Source of the DNA: Acetobacterium sp. KB-1
GTDB lineage: Bacteria > Bacillota > Clostridia > Eubacteriales > Eubacteriaceae
Reading direction: 5' to 3'
NCBI RefSeq assembly: GCF_003260995.1
Contig: NZ_CP030040.1
Location: 1-64,000 of the forward strand
Length of the DNA stretch: 64,000 bases
The position numbers and the translations under genes were made by a program. Shown here one piece after another: positions 36,199-47,600 of this stretch. Numbering within the stretch: the first letter of the stretch is position 1; each line of letters starts with the position of its first letter. Below the pieces are notes generated by a model. That model ran no database searches and was not told the DNA's origin. It saw only the letters and a program-made list of their open reading frames with translations.

Positions 36199-37821
36199 TT
36201 ATTTTGGCGGATTTAATTGGGCATATCGTTTGATGATTTTTTCGGCAGTTTTAACTCCGTCAACCGCTGAAGACATAATTCCACCGGCGTAACCAGCGCC
36301 CTCACCCATCGGATAGAGTCCGGAAATATTGGCAACATGATCATCGTTGCGGTTGATACGAACTGGCGAAGAACTGCGGGTTTCGACCCCGGTCATGACA
36401 CTGTCATCCATGGCAAAGCCAGTCATCTTTTGATCAAAATGAACCAGGGCTTCCTTCATGGTGGCGACCACATAATCGGGCAGGCAGTCTTTCAATTGAG
36501 CAAGCTTAAGTCCCGGGGCATAGGTTGGCTTAAGCTGCCCCCAATGGGTGCTGGGTCGATCCGCCAGAAAATCGCCCACCAACTGTGCCGGGGCATGATA
36601 ATTTTGGCCCCCCAGAGTAAAGGCCAGGGTTTCCCATTTACGCTGAAAGGCGACTCCGGCCAGGGGATGACTGTCGCCGAAGTCTTCGGGTTGCACTCCG
36701 ACGAGCAAGGCCGCATTGGCATTTTCACCATCGCGTCGGTGTTCGCTCATGCCGTTGGTGACAACCCCGTTTGCTTCAGAAGCAGCAGCTACCACATAGC
36801 CGCCGGGACACATGCAGAAGGTGTAAGCTGAGCGGCCATTGGGGGAATGATAGGAAAGCTTATAATCCGCAGCCCCCAGTCCCACTGTGCCGGCAGCTTG
36901 ACCATATTGGGCGCTATTGATGAGGTTCTGGGGATGCTCAATCCGCACGCCGATAGAAAATGCTTTTGGGGTCATGGTGACGCCTCGATGATGAAGGGTA
37001 TAAAAGGTATCCCGGGCACTGTGACCGATTCCCAGCAAAGCGACCTGGCAGTTAAGGGTTTCTTGCTCATTGATAATTAATCCAGTGAGTTGGTCGTCCT
37101 CAATCAAAAAATCAGTCACTTGGGACCGAAAGCGTACCTCACCACCATTTGCAATGATCTCCTTGCGGAGTGTTTTTACCGTTTCGCGGAGCAGATCGGT
37201 GCCGATATGGGGCTTACTGAGATAGCGGATTTCTTCCGGCGCTCCGGCTGCGATAAACGCTTCTAGAATACTTCGACAGCGGGGATCATTAATCAGGGTG
37301 GTTAGCTTACCATCGGAAAAGGTTCCGGCGCCGCCTTCCCCAAATTGGACATTGCTGTCGGGATCCAGTTCTCCAGTCTGCCAGAAGGTGTCAATCTTGG
37401 CGGATCGGATATCCACCTCATCCCCACGTTCAAGAATAATCGGCGCGTATCCGTTTCTAGCCAAGTTAAGACCAGCAAAAAGACCAGCGGGGCCCAGGCC
37501 AATGATCACCGGTCGGTGTCCCATGGTGGTATTCCCTGGTGTCACTGGTTGATAGGATAAATCCGGACTGGGGATAACCCCGGATTTGCCGCATTTTTTT
37601 AGAATGGCCCCCTCATTTTTGAGGCTGGCATCCACCGAATAGATATAGGCAATGGCACTTTTTTTGCGGGCATCAATGGATTTCTTAAATATTTGAAAGG
37701 TGATTAAGTCGTTGGGTTTAATTTTAAGTTTGGTCAGAAGGGCATTTTTTAATGCTGCTGCTTCAGTATCATTATTTTTAGCCTTCGTGATTTCAAGCTT
37801 TAGATTGGAAATTCGAATCAT
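36199..37821 (-). CDS. FAD-dependent oxidoreductase of the COG2509 type
   Basis: 540 residues with TAGGAGGATC upstream. After an N-terminal ~100-residue region, the dinucleotide loop is PVIIGLGPAGLFAGLNLARN, followed by GEGGAGTFSDGKL, a hallmark of this family. A C-terminal GEGAGYAGGIMSSAVDG closes the FAD site. Members are predicted dehydrogenases of unknown substrate, widespread in Clostridia. It is convergent with the flavodoxin gene. Confidence 0.85.
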   Translation of the reverse strand: MIRISNLKLEITKAKNNDTEAAALKNALLTKLKIKPNDLITFQIFKKSIDARKKSAIAYIYSVDASLKNEGAILKKCGKSGVIPSPDLSYQPVTPGNTTMGHRPVIIGLGPAGLFAGLNLARNGYAPIILERGDEVDIRSAKIDTFWQTGELDPDSNVQFGEGGAGTFSDGKLTTLINDPRCRSILEAFIAAGAPEEIRYLSKPHIGTDLLRETVKTLRKEIIANGGEVRFRSQVTDFLIEDDQLTGLIINEQETLNCQVALLGIGHSARDTFYTLHHRGVTMTPKAFSIGVRIEHPQNLINSAQYGQAAGTVGLGAADYKLSYHSPNGRSAYTFCMCPGGYVVAAASEANGVVTNGMSEHRRDGENANAALLVGVQPEDFGDSHPLAGVAFQRKWETLAFTLGGQNYHAPAQLVGDFLADRPSTHWGQLKPTYAPGLKLAQLKDCLPDYVVATMKEALVHFDQKMTGFAMDDSVMTGVETRSSSPVRINRNDDHVANISGLYPMGEGAGYAGGIMSSAVDGVKTAEKIIKRYAQLNPPK

Positions 37822-38009
37822 CCGATCCTCCTATAGTATTATTTAATGGAGACCATTATAACATGGCTTTTATCAAAATCAAAAAATATAGTGGGGTCGT
37901 TTTAAGCTCGTTTAACAGTAATGATGAAGAACTGCTAAAAGAGTGCGTGTTGCCGATAAAAATTTCTTTAATCAGCACAAAAAAAAACGTCGAAACTTCA
38001 CATTAAAAG

Positions 38010-38037
38010 TTGACAATAAAGTAGAAAAGTGTATAAT
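38010..38037 (+). promoter_or_regulatory. Promoter of the tetR-che operon
   Basis: TTGACA (38010-38015) and TATAAT (38032-38037) with a 16-bp spacer, 43 bp before the tetR-like start. No clear TetR palindrome was seen. Confidence 0.75.
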
Positions 38038-38079
38038 TCAAATATAGGAGTAAGTAATCACTCCGGTAGGAGGGGCGAC

Positions 38080-38670
38080 ATGGGAAAATCTTTGATAAAA
38101 AGACATGAAAGCATCATCGTTTCAACCATCCAAACCTTAAATGCCGTTGGCCTTCAAAATTTATCGACAAAATTGATTGCCAAACAGGAAGGTGTTTCAG
38201 AAGGGACTCTATTTCGGCATTTCAAGACGAAAACAGATATTATGCTGGCAGTGGTGGATCATTTTTCCCAGTATGATGATGCCATCATTGAAACCTGTGT
38301 TTTAAAAAACTTTTTGCCACTTGAAACGATTCGTTATTTTTATAACGCCTATGCCGAATATTATCAGAACTACCCGGAAATAACGGTGGTGGTTCAAGCT
38401 TATGACAGCCTGATGTGCGATGCAAAACTATCCGAAAAAGTTAGTTCAATCATTTATAAACGATCCGACTTTATTACAAAAACCATTCAAGCAGCCATCG
38501 ATCAGAATCTGATCCGAACAAATCTTGATCCGGCGGTACTTGAAAATATACTCACTGGCGGCAGCAAGGAAATTTGTCTGAAATGGCGAATGAACGCGTA
38601 CAGCTTTTCGATCAAAGAAAAATCAGCGGAAATGGTTGAATTAATTTTAAGCGGTTTTATGAAAAACTGA
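38080..38670 (+). CDS. TetR/AcrR-family regulator heading a chemotaxis operon
   Basis: 196 residues from ATG 38080, which has TAGGAGGGG upstream; an earlier in-frame ATG (38029) overlaps the -10 box. The N-terminal HTH reads LSTKLIAKQEGVSEGTLFRHF, a TetR recognition helix. The C-terminal ligand domain has no named fold. It precedes cheA by 17 bp, so it is probably part of the operon and may regulate it. This placement is unusual for che genes. Confidence 0.85.
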   Translation: MGKSLIKRHESIIVSTIQTLNAVGLQNLSTKLIAKQEGVSEGTLFRHFKTKTDIMLAVVDHFSQYDDAIIETCVLKNFLPLETIRYFYNAYAEYYQNYPEITVVVQAYDSLMCDAKLSEKVSSIIYKRSDFITKTIQAAIDQNLIRTNLDPAVLENILTGGSKEICLKWRMNAYSFSIKEKSAEMVELILSGFMKN

Positions 38671-38687
38671 GAAAAGGAGGGACACGA

Positions 38688-40766
38688 TTGGCAGATCAAT
38701 ATATGAATGATCCGATGCAGGAAGTGTTTATTTTTGAAACATCCCAGCAATTGGAACAAATGGAACAGTCGGTGATTAAGACCGAAGCCCTGGGCAGCTA
38801 TCCCAGCGAAATTATCAATGAGATATTCAGAATCATGCATACCATTAAAAGTTCAGCAGCGATGATGCTGATCAATAACATGTCGGTGCTGGCGCATACC
38901 ACCGAAGATATGTTTTACTTTATTCGGGAAGAAAAGCCAGCAGTTATTGATGTATCAACGCTGTCAGATCTGGTGCTTGAAGGCATTGACTTTATGAAAC
39001 TGGAGCTGGAAAAAATAAAAAATGGGGTAGAAGCCGACGGCGATCCGAAAAGTTTAACAGATAAGATCAAAGAGCATCTTAAGCAGCTCAAAGAAAGTAA
39101 TAATCTGACCGATTCCCAGGTGATTAACAACGAACCGATAAAAGAAAAATATTATATCAGCTCGAACAAGGCGGCAAAAATCAGTGAGCTAAAAACCTAT
39201 CAGGCCATTTTGCGATTCGATGAAGACTGCGGGATGGAAAATATCCGGGCGTTCACCGTGGTTCATAATTTAAAGGAGATTACCGAATCGTTTAAAAGCA
39301 CTCCAGAAGACGTCATTAATGATCCGGATTGTGTGGAGACGATTAGACGGGATGGCTTCATTCTCCAAATTGATACCCTGGAGTCCGAAGAAAAACTGGC
39401 GACTTTTTTTCGCAGCTTGGCATTTATCGATCAATTCGAAATGGTTGAGCTGGATCAGACACAGGAAATCCAGGAAGCGATCTGTGGTCTTCTTTCAGAG
39501 GATACAATTAGTGTCCCCCAACCGAAAGAAACCATAACAGCTTGTGTTATCAACAAAGAGGCACCAGTAAATAATGGCAGCCAAAGCCAGAGTATCATTT
39601 CGGTTAGCGTTGAAAAGCTGGATAAACTGATGAATCTGGTCGGTGAGATGGTCATTTCTGAAGCGATGGTCACCCAGAATCCGGACCTTAAAGGCCTGGT
39701 GCTGGATAATTTTAGCAAATCGGCCAGGCAGCTCAAAAAAATAACCAATGAACTTCAGGATATGGTCATGTCCATTCGGATGGTTCCTTTAGGACCTACT
39801 TTTTTTAAAATGAACCGGATTGTCCGGGATATCAGCAAAAAGCTCGGGAAAGAAATTAACCTCGAAATTTTGGGCGAAGAAACCGAGGTAGATAAAAACA
39901 TTATTGAGCAGATCGGTGATCCACTGATGCACATTGTCAGGAATTCCGCTGATCATGGGATTGAAGCTGCTGAGAATCGGGTTCGCCAGGGCAAACCCCG
40001 GACCGGGACCATCACTCTGGAAGCTAAAAATGCCGGCGGCGAGGTGTTAATTATCATCCGCGATGATGGTAAGGGGTTGAGCCGCGACGGAATCCTTCAA
40101 AAAGCCATGGAAAACGGACTAGTCGGAAATGAAGCCGCTAATATGACCGATACTGAAGTGTTCAACCTGCTTTTCTTACCAGGCTTCTCGACCAAGGAAG
40201 CGGTTACTGAATTTTCCGGTCGGGGGGTAGGTATGGACGTGGTAGCTAAGAATATTGAGGCAGTGGGCGGAAACATTCTGGTGGAAAGTGTCGAAGGACA
40301 GGGAACCGTCATTACCCTGAAAATTCCCCTGACGTTGGCCATCATCGAAGGCATGAATATCCGGGTTGGTGAAACCTGTTATACCCTGCCGATTATGTCC
40401 ATTAAAGAATCCTTTATTCCCAAGGCTCAGGAGATCTTTCGGGATACCGATCAAAACGAAATGATTATGATCCGGGGCAAGTGTTATCCGATTATGCGAC
40501 TTAAAGAGCATTACAAGGTTAAAACTGGAGCAACCGAGATTGAAGACGGCATTTTAATTATGCTAGAAGGAGAAACGAAAACCACCTGTCTTTTTGCCGA
40601 TGAACTATTGGGCGAGCAGCAGGTCGTGGTTAAAACGCTGCCGAAGTATATTCGGCGGATGAAAAAAATTGATGGTCTGGCCGGGTGTACCTTGCTGGGA
40701 GATGGTAACATCAGCCTGATACTGGATGTCAATGGACTAGTTACCCAGAAACGGCTTAAAAATTAG
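38688..40766 (+). CDS. cheA: Chemotaxis histidine kinase CheA
   Basis: 692 residues from TTG 38688 with AAAGGAGGG upstream. The HPt domain has the phospho-histidine in RIMHTIKSSAAMM (His51). A P2-like region follows, then the dimerisation helices (VEKLDKLMNLVGEMVISEA), the ATPase domain with N box HIVRNSADHGIE, G1 IIRDDGKGLS and G2 GRGVGMDVV, and a CheW-like C-terminus. It phosphorylates itself and passes phosphate to CheY/CheB receivers according to receptor state. Confidence 0.93.
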   Translation: MADQYMNDPMQEVFIFETSQQLEQMEQSVIKTEALGSYPSEIINEIFRIMHTIKSSAAMMLINNMSVLAHTTEDMFYFIREEKPAVIDVSTLSDLVLEGIDFMKLELEKIKNGVEADGDPKSLTDKIKEHLKQLKESNNLTDSQVINNEPIKEKYYISSNKAAKISELKTYQAILRFDEDCGMENIRAFTVVHNLKEITESFKSTPEDVINDPDCVETIRRDGFILQIDTLESEEKLATFFRSLAFIDQFEMVELDQTQEIQEAICGLLSEDTISVPQPKETITACVINKEAPVNNGSQSQSIISVSVEKLDKLMNLVGEMVISEAMVTQNPDLKGLVLDNFSKSARQLKKITNELQDMVMSIRMVPLGPTFFKMNRIVRDISKKLGKEINLEILGEETEVDKNIIEQIGDPLMHIVRNSADHGIEAAENRVRQGKPRTGTITLEAKNAGGEVLIIIRDDGKGLSRDGILQKAMENGLVGNEAANMTDTEVFNLLFLPGFSTKEAVTEFSGRGVGMDVVAKNIEAVGGNILVESVEGQGTVITLKIPLTLAIIEGMNIRVGETCYTLPIMSIKESFIPKAQEIFRDTDQNEMIMIRGKCYPIMRLKEHYKVKTGATEIEDGILIMLEGETKTTCLFADELLGEQQVVVKTLPKYIRRMKKIDGLAGCTLLGDGNISLILDVNGLVTQKRLKN

Positions 40767-40783
40767 GTAAAGGAGGCGAAACG

Positions 40784-41290
40784 ATGGCGGAAGCGTTTGA
40801 TGAATTTGATGAACTGGAGCTGCAAGAGGATGATGAAACCGAAGAAGGGAAGTATTTAACCTTTAATCTGGACAGTGAAGCCTATGGTCTTGAAATTATT
40901 TATGTTACAGAAATAATCGGGATTCAGAAAATAACCGAAGTGCCGGAGTTACCGGAGTATGTCAAAGGGATTATGAGTCTCCGGGGACAGATCATTCCGG
41001 TGGTGGATGTGCGCTTGCGGTTTGGGAAACCGGAACGGGAATACGATGAACGAACTTGCGTGATCGTTGTCGAGATTTCAGATATCACGGTGGGACTGAT
41101 TGTCGATGGTGTTGCTGAGGTAGTGGCCATTCCTGAGGAAGATATTGTTCCCCATCCAGATTTGGATGAAACCGACGGTAGGCAATTTGTGAGAGGAATT
41201 GGAAAAGTCGGTCATGCGGTAAAACTCATTCTGGACTGCCAGAAATTGCTTGAGGATGATGAAATGGAAAATCACGTTCAAGAAGCCTGA
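40784..41290 (+). CDS. cheW: Chemotaxis adaptor CheW
   Basis: 168 residues with AAAGGAGGCG upstream. It contains YLTFNLDSEAYGLEI, VTEIIGIQKIT, the loop PEYVKGIMSLRGQIIPVVD and VGLIVDGVAEVV, all typical of CheW. It couples receptors to CheA. The acidic N-terminal extension of about 20 residues is a mild oddity. Confidence 0.92.
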   Translation: MAEAFDEFDELELQEDDETEEGKYLTFNLDSEAYGLEIIYVTEIIGIQKITEVPELPEYVKGIMSLRGQIIPVVDVRLRFGKPEREYDERTCVIVVEISDITVGLIVDGVAEVVAIPEEDIVPHPDLDETDGRQFVRGIGKVGHAVKLILDCQKLLEDDEMENHVQEA

Positions 41291-41338
41291 TTTGTGTATA
41301 TAGGAACAAAATAAAAACTCAGATGGAGGAAACACGAG

Positions 41339-43018
41339 ATGGAATTTTTTAGGAATCTTAAAATAAAACAAAAATTGGTCACCTGTTTTATTTTGCTTGC
41401 GGTAATAACCGGAATTGTGGGGGTATTTGGCATCTATACCATGAATACCATTAATACCCAGTCGGAAAACATGTACTATAACAATTTGGTGCCATCTCAA
41501 AAATTGGCCAATGTTCAATCAGCCCTGGAAGATATCCGGGCCAATCAGTTACTGGCCGTTTATGAACGCAATCCGGGAACCCTGCAAACCCGTTTAGATG
41601 CTATTGTTACGGCAGTAGAAAGTGACAATGTTCTAATAAAAGAATATGAAGCGACCATCCAGGATGATCAAAATAAGGCCCTTTATGATACGCTGATTGA
41701 AAACATGGCGACCTACCGGGATGTGCGCAATGCTAATCTGGAATTGGTCAAAGCCCAGAAATATGATCAAGCACTGGCAGAACTTGCTGGTGTAACCCAG
41801 GCACGAGAAACCGTCGATAAGGATCTTCAAAGTCTTATTGATTACAACACAAAACTTTCCGAAGCGATTCTTACACAGAATACCGCAAACTTTACGACCC
41901 AGAGTGCTGTGATGATCGTTCTCATCATTGTCGGAATTGCATTAGCGGTGGGATTGGGATTGATCGTTGCCAATGGGATCAGCAAGCCCTTACGACGGAT
42001 GGTTGATTCAGCTGAGGAAATTGCCAATGGGAATTTGGATGTGGATGTGAAAGTTGACAGCCGTGATGAAGTCGGCGAGCTGGGATTGGCTTTTATAAAA
42101 ATGACCGATCATATTAATGACATTATGTCCAACATTGATTCCGCCGCCGAACAGGTGGCTGCTGGTTCCAAACAGATTGCCGATTCCAGTATGGGTTTAT
42201 CCCAGGGTGCTACCGAACAGGCCAGCTCAATTGAACAACTAACTGCTTCGATTGAAGAAATTGCCTCGCAGACTCGTCTCAACGCTGATAATGCCGGTGA
42301 GGCGAATGAACTGGCGGAACTGACCAGAGAAAACGCCGTAAAAGGGAACAATGAAATGAAACGGATGCTGCAATCGATGGAAGAAATCAATGAATCTTCA
42401 GCAAATATTTCTAAGATTATCAAGGTCATTGATGAGATTGCTTTCCAAACAAATATTTTGGCCTTAAACGCTGCTGTAGAAGCCGCCCGGGCTAGGCAGC
42501 ATGGCAAGGGATTTGCAGTAGTTGCCGAAGAAGTTAGGAACCTGGCCGCCCGATCGGCAGATGCTGCCAAAGAAACGACCCGAATGATTGAAGGGTCCAT
42601 TAAAAAGGTTGATGATGGCACAAAAATCGCCACAACCACAGCGCTATCCCTTAACATGATTGTCGACGATGTGGCGAAAGTTTCTGGCATTGTGGGAAAT
42701 ATTGCCTCAGCGTCCAACGAACAGGCGATTGGCATTTCCCAGATCAACCAGGGTATTATGCAGGTGTCTGAAGTTGTTCAAATGAACTCGGCAACATCAG
42801 AAGAAAGTGCCTCAGCCAGCGAAGAATTATCGAGTCAGGCAGAGTTGTTAAGAGAACAGGCAGCACGATTTGCTTTAAAAAAAAATAGCCGGTATGGCTA
42901 TCGACAAAATGAAGAGTTAGCAATCGAAAGCCGCCCAAATCGGAAAGTGCCGGTTAATAATGCGACGTCAAAACCTAATAAAATTGCTTTAACCGATAAT
43001 GAGTTTGGAAAATACTGA
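41339..43018 (+). CDS. Methyl-accepting chemotaxis protein
   Basis: 559 residues. One membrane helix near 10-30 and one near 184-206 enclose a four-helix-bundle periplasm-type sensor domain of about 150 residues. A HAMP domain follows (ISKPLRRMVDSAEEIANGNL). The signalling hairpin reads FQTNILALNAAVEAARARQ, then HGKGFAVVAEEVRNLAARSA. The hairpin tip has ARARQ where ARAGE is usual. The ligand is unknown. It lies between cheW and cheB and so probably serves this cluster. Confidence 0.9.
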   Translation: MEFFRNLKIKQKLVTCFILLAVITGIVGVFGIYTMNTINTQSENMYYNNLVPSQKLANVQSALEDIRANQLLAVYERNPGTLQTRLDAIVTAVESDNVLIKEYEATIQDDQNKALYDTLIENMATYRDVRNANLELVKAQKYDQALAELAGVTQARETVDKDLQSLIDYNTKLSEAILTQNTANFTTQSAVMIVLIIVGIALAVGLGLIVANGISKPLRRMVDSAEEIANGNLDVDVKVDSRDEVGELGLAFIKMTDHINDIMSNIDSAAEQVAAGSKQIADSSMGLSQGATEQASSIEQLTASIEEIASQTRLNADNAGEANELAELTRENAVKGNNEMKRMLQSMEEINESSANISKIIKVIDEIAFQTNILALNAAVEAARARQHGKGFAVVAEEVRNLAARSADAAKETTRMIEGSIKKVDDGTKIATTTALSLNMIVDDVAKVSGIVGNIASASNEQAIGISQINQGIMQVSEVVQMNSATSEESASASEELSSQAELLREQAARFALKKNSRYGYRQNEELAIESRPNRKVPVNNATSKPNKIALTDNEFGKY

Positions 43019-43077
43019 AATTAGATCCCAGAAATGGGGACAACGGTTTCTCAAGCGGGTAGAGAGGACGAGAAGAA

Positions 43078-44127
43078 TTGCGAAAGAAAAATCAGATCAG
43101 CGTACTCATCGTTGACGACAGCCAGTCATTCCGGGAAATGGTGGCTAAAAAACTGGTCGTTGATCCGCAGATTCAGGTCGTTGCTACCGCATGTGATGCC
43201 TTTGATGCGCGCGATAAAATTCTTAAATACGATTTGGATCTTATTGTCTGTGATCAGGAAATGCCAAAAATGAGTGGTGTCGAATTTATCAAACGGTTGT
43301 TACCCCAATATCCTATCCCGGTGGTGATTGTCAGTGGTAATCCTAAGATTGGCCCTGAGGCCAGAGCAGTCGGAGCCATGGATTTTGTAGAAAAGCCGAA
43401 TGGCGTATCTTCAAAAACCTTTGAAGACTTTCTTCTTGAGTTGATCCTGAAGATCCGCTTGGCGGTAAAGAGCAGGGTGATCCTTCCAGTGCAAAAGCCG
43501 ATTCTCCAAAGAATCGAAAACAATCATATCCAGCAAATATCTGGCAATGGGCGGTCATCAGACCGGCTCATTGCCATTGGTGCGTCCACCGGTGGCACCG
43601 AAGCAATTTATCACATTCTTAAAAACCTGCGGGTGGATTCTCCGGGAATTCTGATTGTTCAGCATATTCCTCCGGTGTTTTCAAAGATGTTTGCCGAACG
43701 AATGGATGCCCAGACCCCTTTACAGTGTAAAGAAGCCCAATCCGGGGATTATCTGGAATCGGGAAGGGTATATATTGCTCCAGGAGATCAGCACATGCGC
43801 ATTAAGCGAATTGGTGTAAAGTATCGAGTTGAAGTGTTTGCTGGCGAAAAAGTTAATGGTCACTGTCCGTCAGTTGATACGCTCTTTGATTCCGTTGCCC
43901 GGGAAGCCGGCCATCGGGCTATTGGGGTGCTATTGACGGGAATGGGTAGTGATGGTGCCAGAGGTCTTTTGGAGATCCGACGAAAAGGTGGTTATACCAT
44001 CGGTCAGGATGAGGCATCTTCAGTTGTGTATGGTATGAACAAGGTCGCCTATAATATGGGCGCTGTATCAGTCCAATCCGCGCTGGAAAATATCCATCAA
44101 CACATTTTTACAGCACTAAAGGAATAG
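43078..44127 (+). CDS. cheB: Chemotaxis methylesterase CheB
   Basis: 349 residues from TTG 43078 (GAGAGGACGAG upstream). Receiver: LIVDDSQSFREM and Asp59 in VCDQEMPKMSG. Methylesterase: Ser in IAIGASTGGTEA, His in IVQHIPPVFS, Asp in GMGSDGARG. It removes methyl groups from receptor glutamates when phosphorylated by CheA. No cheR methyltransferase gene is found in the window, so methylation must come from elsewhere. Confidence 0.92.
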   Translation: MRKKNQISVLIVDDSQSFREMVAKKLVVDPQIQVVATACDAFDARDKILKYDLDLIVCDQEMPKMSGVEFIKRLLPQYPIPVVIVSGNPKIGPEARAVGAMDFVEKPNGVSSKTFEDFLLELILKIRLAVKSRVILPVQKPILQRIENNHIQQISGNGRSSDRLIAIGASTGGTEAIYHILKNLRVDSPGILIVQHIPPVFSKMFAERMDAQTPLQCKEAQSGDYLESGRVYIAPGDQHMRIKRIGVKYRVEVFAGEKVNGHCPSVDTLFDSVAREAGHRAIGVLLTGMGSDGARGLLEIRRKGGYTIGQDEASSVVYGMNKVAYNMGAVSVQSALENIHQHIFTALKE

Positions 44128-44135
44128 GTGAAACG

Positions 44136-44606
44136 ATGACAAAAATTATCGGAATCGGTGAAATGGCCATTTCCAACAAATTAAATGATAAGATTAAGAC
44201 CTTTGCGTTAGGTTCATGTCTGGGAATTACAGCTTATTCTCCGATCCGAAGAGTGGGGGGGATCATCCATATTGCCCTGCCTCGACCAGCCCGAAGGGAG
44301 GATGCGGTTGACCGCTATTGTTATTATGTCACCACGGGGTTGCCTTACTTTATAAAGCAGTTTTCCAGTGAATACGGATGTCAGAAAAATGAATTGGTGA
44401 TTCGAATTTTTGGTGGTGCCGAATCCTTGCGTAAGAATGATACCTTTAACGTGGGTCGACATAACCTAGAAGTTACAAAAAAGATTCTTGATGAGTTGGA
44501 TTTAGGTATTCACTATGAAGAAACGGGTGCTACGGTCAGTCGTACTATTGAGCTGGAGGTCGCCAGTGGTGATATTAACATCTGGCACCAAAATATGATT
44601 ATCTAA
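44136..44606 (+). CDS. cheD: Chemoreceptor glutamine deamidase CheD
   Basis: 156 residues. The catalytic Cys is in FALGSCLGITAY and the His in GGIIHIALP, the papain-like pair of CheD. It converts receptor glutamines to glutamates and, in Bacillus, interacts with CheC; no cheC is seen here. It follows cheB by 8 bp. Confidence 0.9.
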   Translation: MTKIIGIGEMAISNKLNDKIKTFALGSCLGITAYSPIRRVGGIIHIALPRPARREDAVDRYCYYVTTGLPYFIKQFSSEYGCQKNELVIRIFGGAESLRKNDTFNVGRHNLEVTKKILDELDLGIHYEETGATVSRTIELEVASGDINIWHQNMII

Positions 44607-44665
44607 AGGTTGTCATATCATGGCGGTTGTGAATAACCGGATGCATGTATAAAGGAAGTGACAAA

Positions 44666-47600
44666 ATGTTGAAAGAGAAGCGGTTGAATACTGAAGATAA
44701 GTTCGTTCAGGAATTTAATGCTATTTCAGTTGGAGTAGTGGTGATGGATGAAGAGGCAAAAATTGCCAATGTCAATGAGCCACTGCTTAACTATTTCAAT
44801 CGGAAAAGAGAAGACTTTATTGGAAAACACTTTGGCAATGCGATACAGTGCAAAAGCAGCCGCTTAAACAAACGCGGTTGCGGCTTTGACCCGTCTTGTG
44901 AGTTCTGTGAACTGAGAAATGCGGTAACAAAGATTCTGGAGTTCGAAGATGAACCGATTAAAATAGAATTTAAGAAAAGTATTTTTGTTGACGATGAGGA
45001 GAATGATTATTGGTTCAGAGTTAGCGTTGCCCCGTTAATGCGGGAACATATAAGAAATGCAGTGGTAACCTTCGAAGATATTACTGAGCGCAAGAATCGA
45101 GAGCTATCTCTGGAACAGTCCCGGGATTATTATTACCGGATGTTTGAAAACTTTCCTACCTTGATCTGGAAAATGGACCGGGAAGGAAATGTGGTTTACT
45201 TTAACCGCGGTTGGTTCTTGTTTACCGGTAAGCAAAACGAAGACTATCTGGGAATAAAATGGATGGACTTGATTCATCCTGAGGATCGCAATTTTTATCT
45301 GGAAATGAAGAATCAGGCCTTTCGTAGTAAAAGATCTTTCAGTGTTTCATACCGTATTCTGCATGCCAGCGGTAATTATCGCTGGCTTGAGGGCATTTAC
45401 AGTCCATCCTTTGAAGAGGATGGAAGTTATGGTGGTTATATTGGCATTGGAATTGACATTACTGATCGAAAAAAACTGGAAGAGGGACTGATCCGTTATA
45501 AAATGCTGGCGGAAAAGGTTCGAGACACCATTCTTTTTGTCGAAATAAACGGCAAAATAATCGATGCCAATAATGCTGCTGTCCAGCTCTATGGCTATAA
45601 GCGACGAGAACTGTTAAACCTTTTAGTCTTTGATTTAATTGAAGGTGGAAAATCTGTAGCAATTGAGGAAATGGAGCATGGGGATAAGGATGGCGTCTTT
45701 TTTGAAACCATTCATAAACGGAGAGATGGTACCCTGATTCCGGTTGAGGTCAGTGCTAAAGCCACAAAAATGAATGAAAAACGGGTGATTATCTGTATTA
45801 TCCGAGATATTTCTGAACGGAAAAATGCTGAAAATGCCCTTGTTGACAGTGAAGAAAAGTTTCGTCAGGTTTTTCACAATTCGTCTGACGCAATTTTTGT
45901 TCAGGATATTAATGAAGATGGCTCCCATGGTCGACTCATTGAAGTCAATCAGACTGCTGGAGATATGTTTTATTACGCCTACGAGGAGTTTTTTAGATTT
46001 GCGGATCCCGTTTTTAAATTGATTGACTCAACCATCGAGGCAGAGAAATATTGTAAAGAGGTGCTTGAAAAAAGTCAGATTGCCATCAAGGCCTTAGCTA
46101 AACGAAAAGACGACACGACCCTGCCAGTGGAGCTATTATGTAGCCACTGTTATTTAAATAGGAAAAAGGTAGCTATTACGATTGTCCGCGATATCAGCGA
46201 GCGACTGGCTGTGGAGCAGGCATTAAAATTGGCTAAGGAAGAAGCAGAAAGTGCCAATCAGGCCAAAAGTGAATTTTTGGCAAATATGAGTCATGAAATC
46301 AGAACGCCATTAAATGGGATTGTTGGGATGGTCAATTTAATGCGTTTATCCAATTTGAATCAGGAACAACAGGAGAACATCAAAATCATCAAAACTTGCG
46401 TCAATGCTCTACTCAATGTGATCAATGATATCCTTGATTTTTCAAAAATGGAAGCAGGAAAATTGGAGATCAAAAAGAAAAACTGTGACATTAAAGCCCT
46501 GGTGGAACACACAATCAAAGCTCAGTCGCCGGCAGCGACAGGTAAGGGTATTGAAATTAGTTATGCGTTCTCAGCGTCTGTACCCCAATATGTGATGGGG
46601 GATTTTCATCGGATTCAGCAAATTCTCAATAACCTGATCAGTAATGCCATCAAATTTACCGATACCGGTGAGGTGTGGGTCAAGGTTAAGAGACTGGCGG
46701 CAAAAGATAATCTGGTTGAACTTCTTTTTGTGGTGGAAGACACTGGCATCGGGATTGCGGAAGAAAACCGGCAACGGATTTTCGAAAGCTTTAGCCAGGT
46801 GGATGGCTCCTTTACTCGCCGTTTCGGGGGAACCGGTTTGGGGCTTGCGATAACCAAGCAATTGGTGGAACTGATGGGCGGAAGAATCTGGATCGAAAGT
46901 ACAGAGGGCGTTGGTAGTCGGTTTTATTTTCAGCTTACCTTTGAGCCGGGTTCCATTAAAGAGCGACAATCGGAAAAACAGCCTGATTATTTTAAGATCA
47001 ATCAGCAGTATAAAATCCTTCTGACTGAAGACGACAAGGTTAACCAACTGGTTATTGCCCGGATGCTCAACGAATGTGGTTATGGGGTAGATATTGCCGG
47101 GAATGGTTTTGAAGCACTGGAAATGGTTAAAAAAAACAGCTATGATATTATTCTAATGGATATTCAAATGCCGGAAATGGATGGTATTGAAGCCACTAAG
47201 CGGATCAGGGCAATCAATCAGGATACTCCGGTGTTGGCTATTACCGCTTATGCGCTCCACGGAGATCGGGAAAAATTTTTGTCCCAGGGGTTGGATGGCT
47301 ACATATCAAAACCGATTAAAGTAGAAAAGCTGGTTGAGGAAATTGAAAAATGCATCAACCGTAAGGAAGAGACAAGGAAGACCGGCGATTTTGAAATGTA
47401 TATCGGTGCTAATGGGGAAATTGTGATTAAGGAAAAGAAGGCCCCAGTTCTTCAGAGTGGCAAGGTAACTGATGCTGAAAAAGAAGAACAACTGTCGGAG
47501 TTGATCGATGAGCTAAATGATCAGGTGGCAGCCGGGAAATTAGCGGAATTTGAAAAAATGGCAAATCAGATCAAAAAGCTTTCCATTGCTTTAGACATTG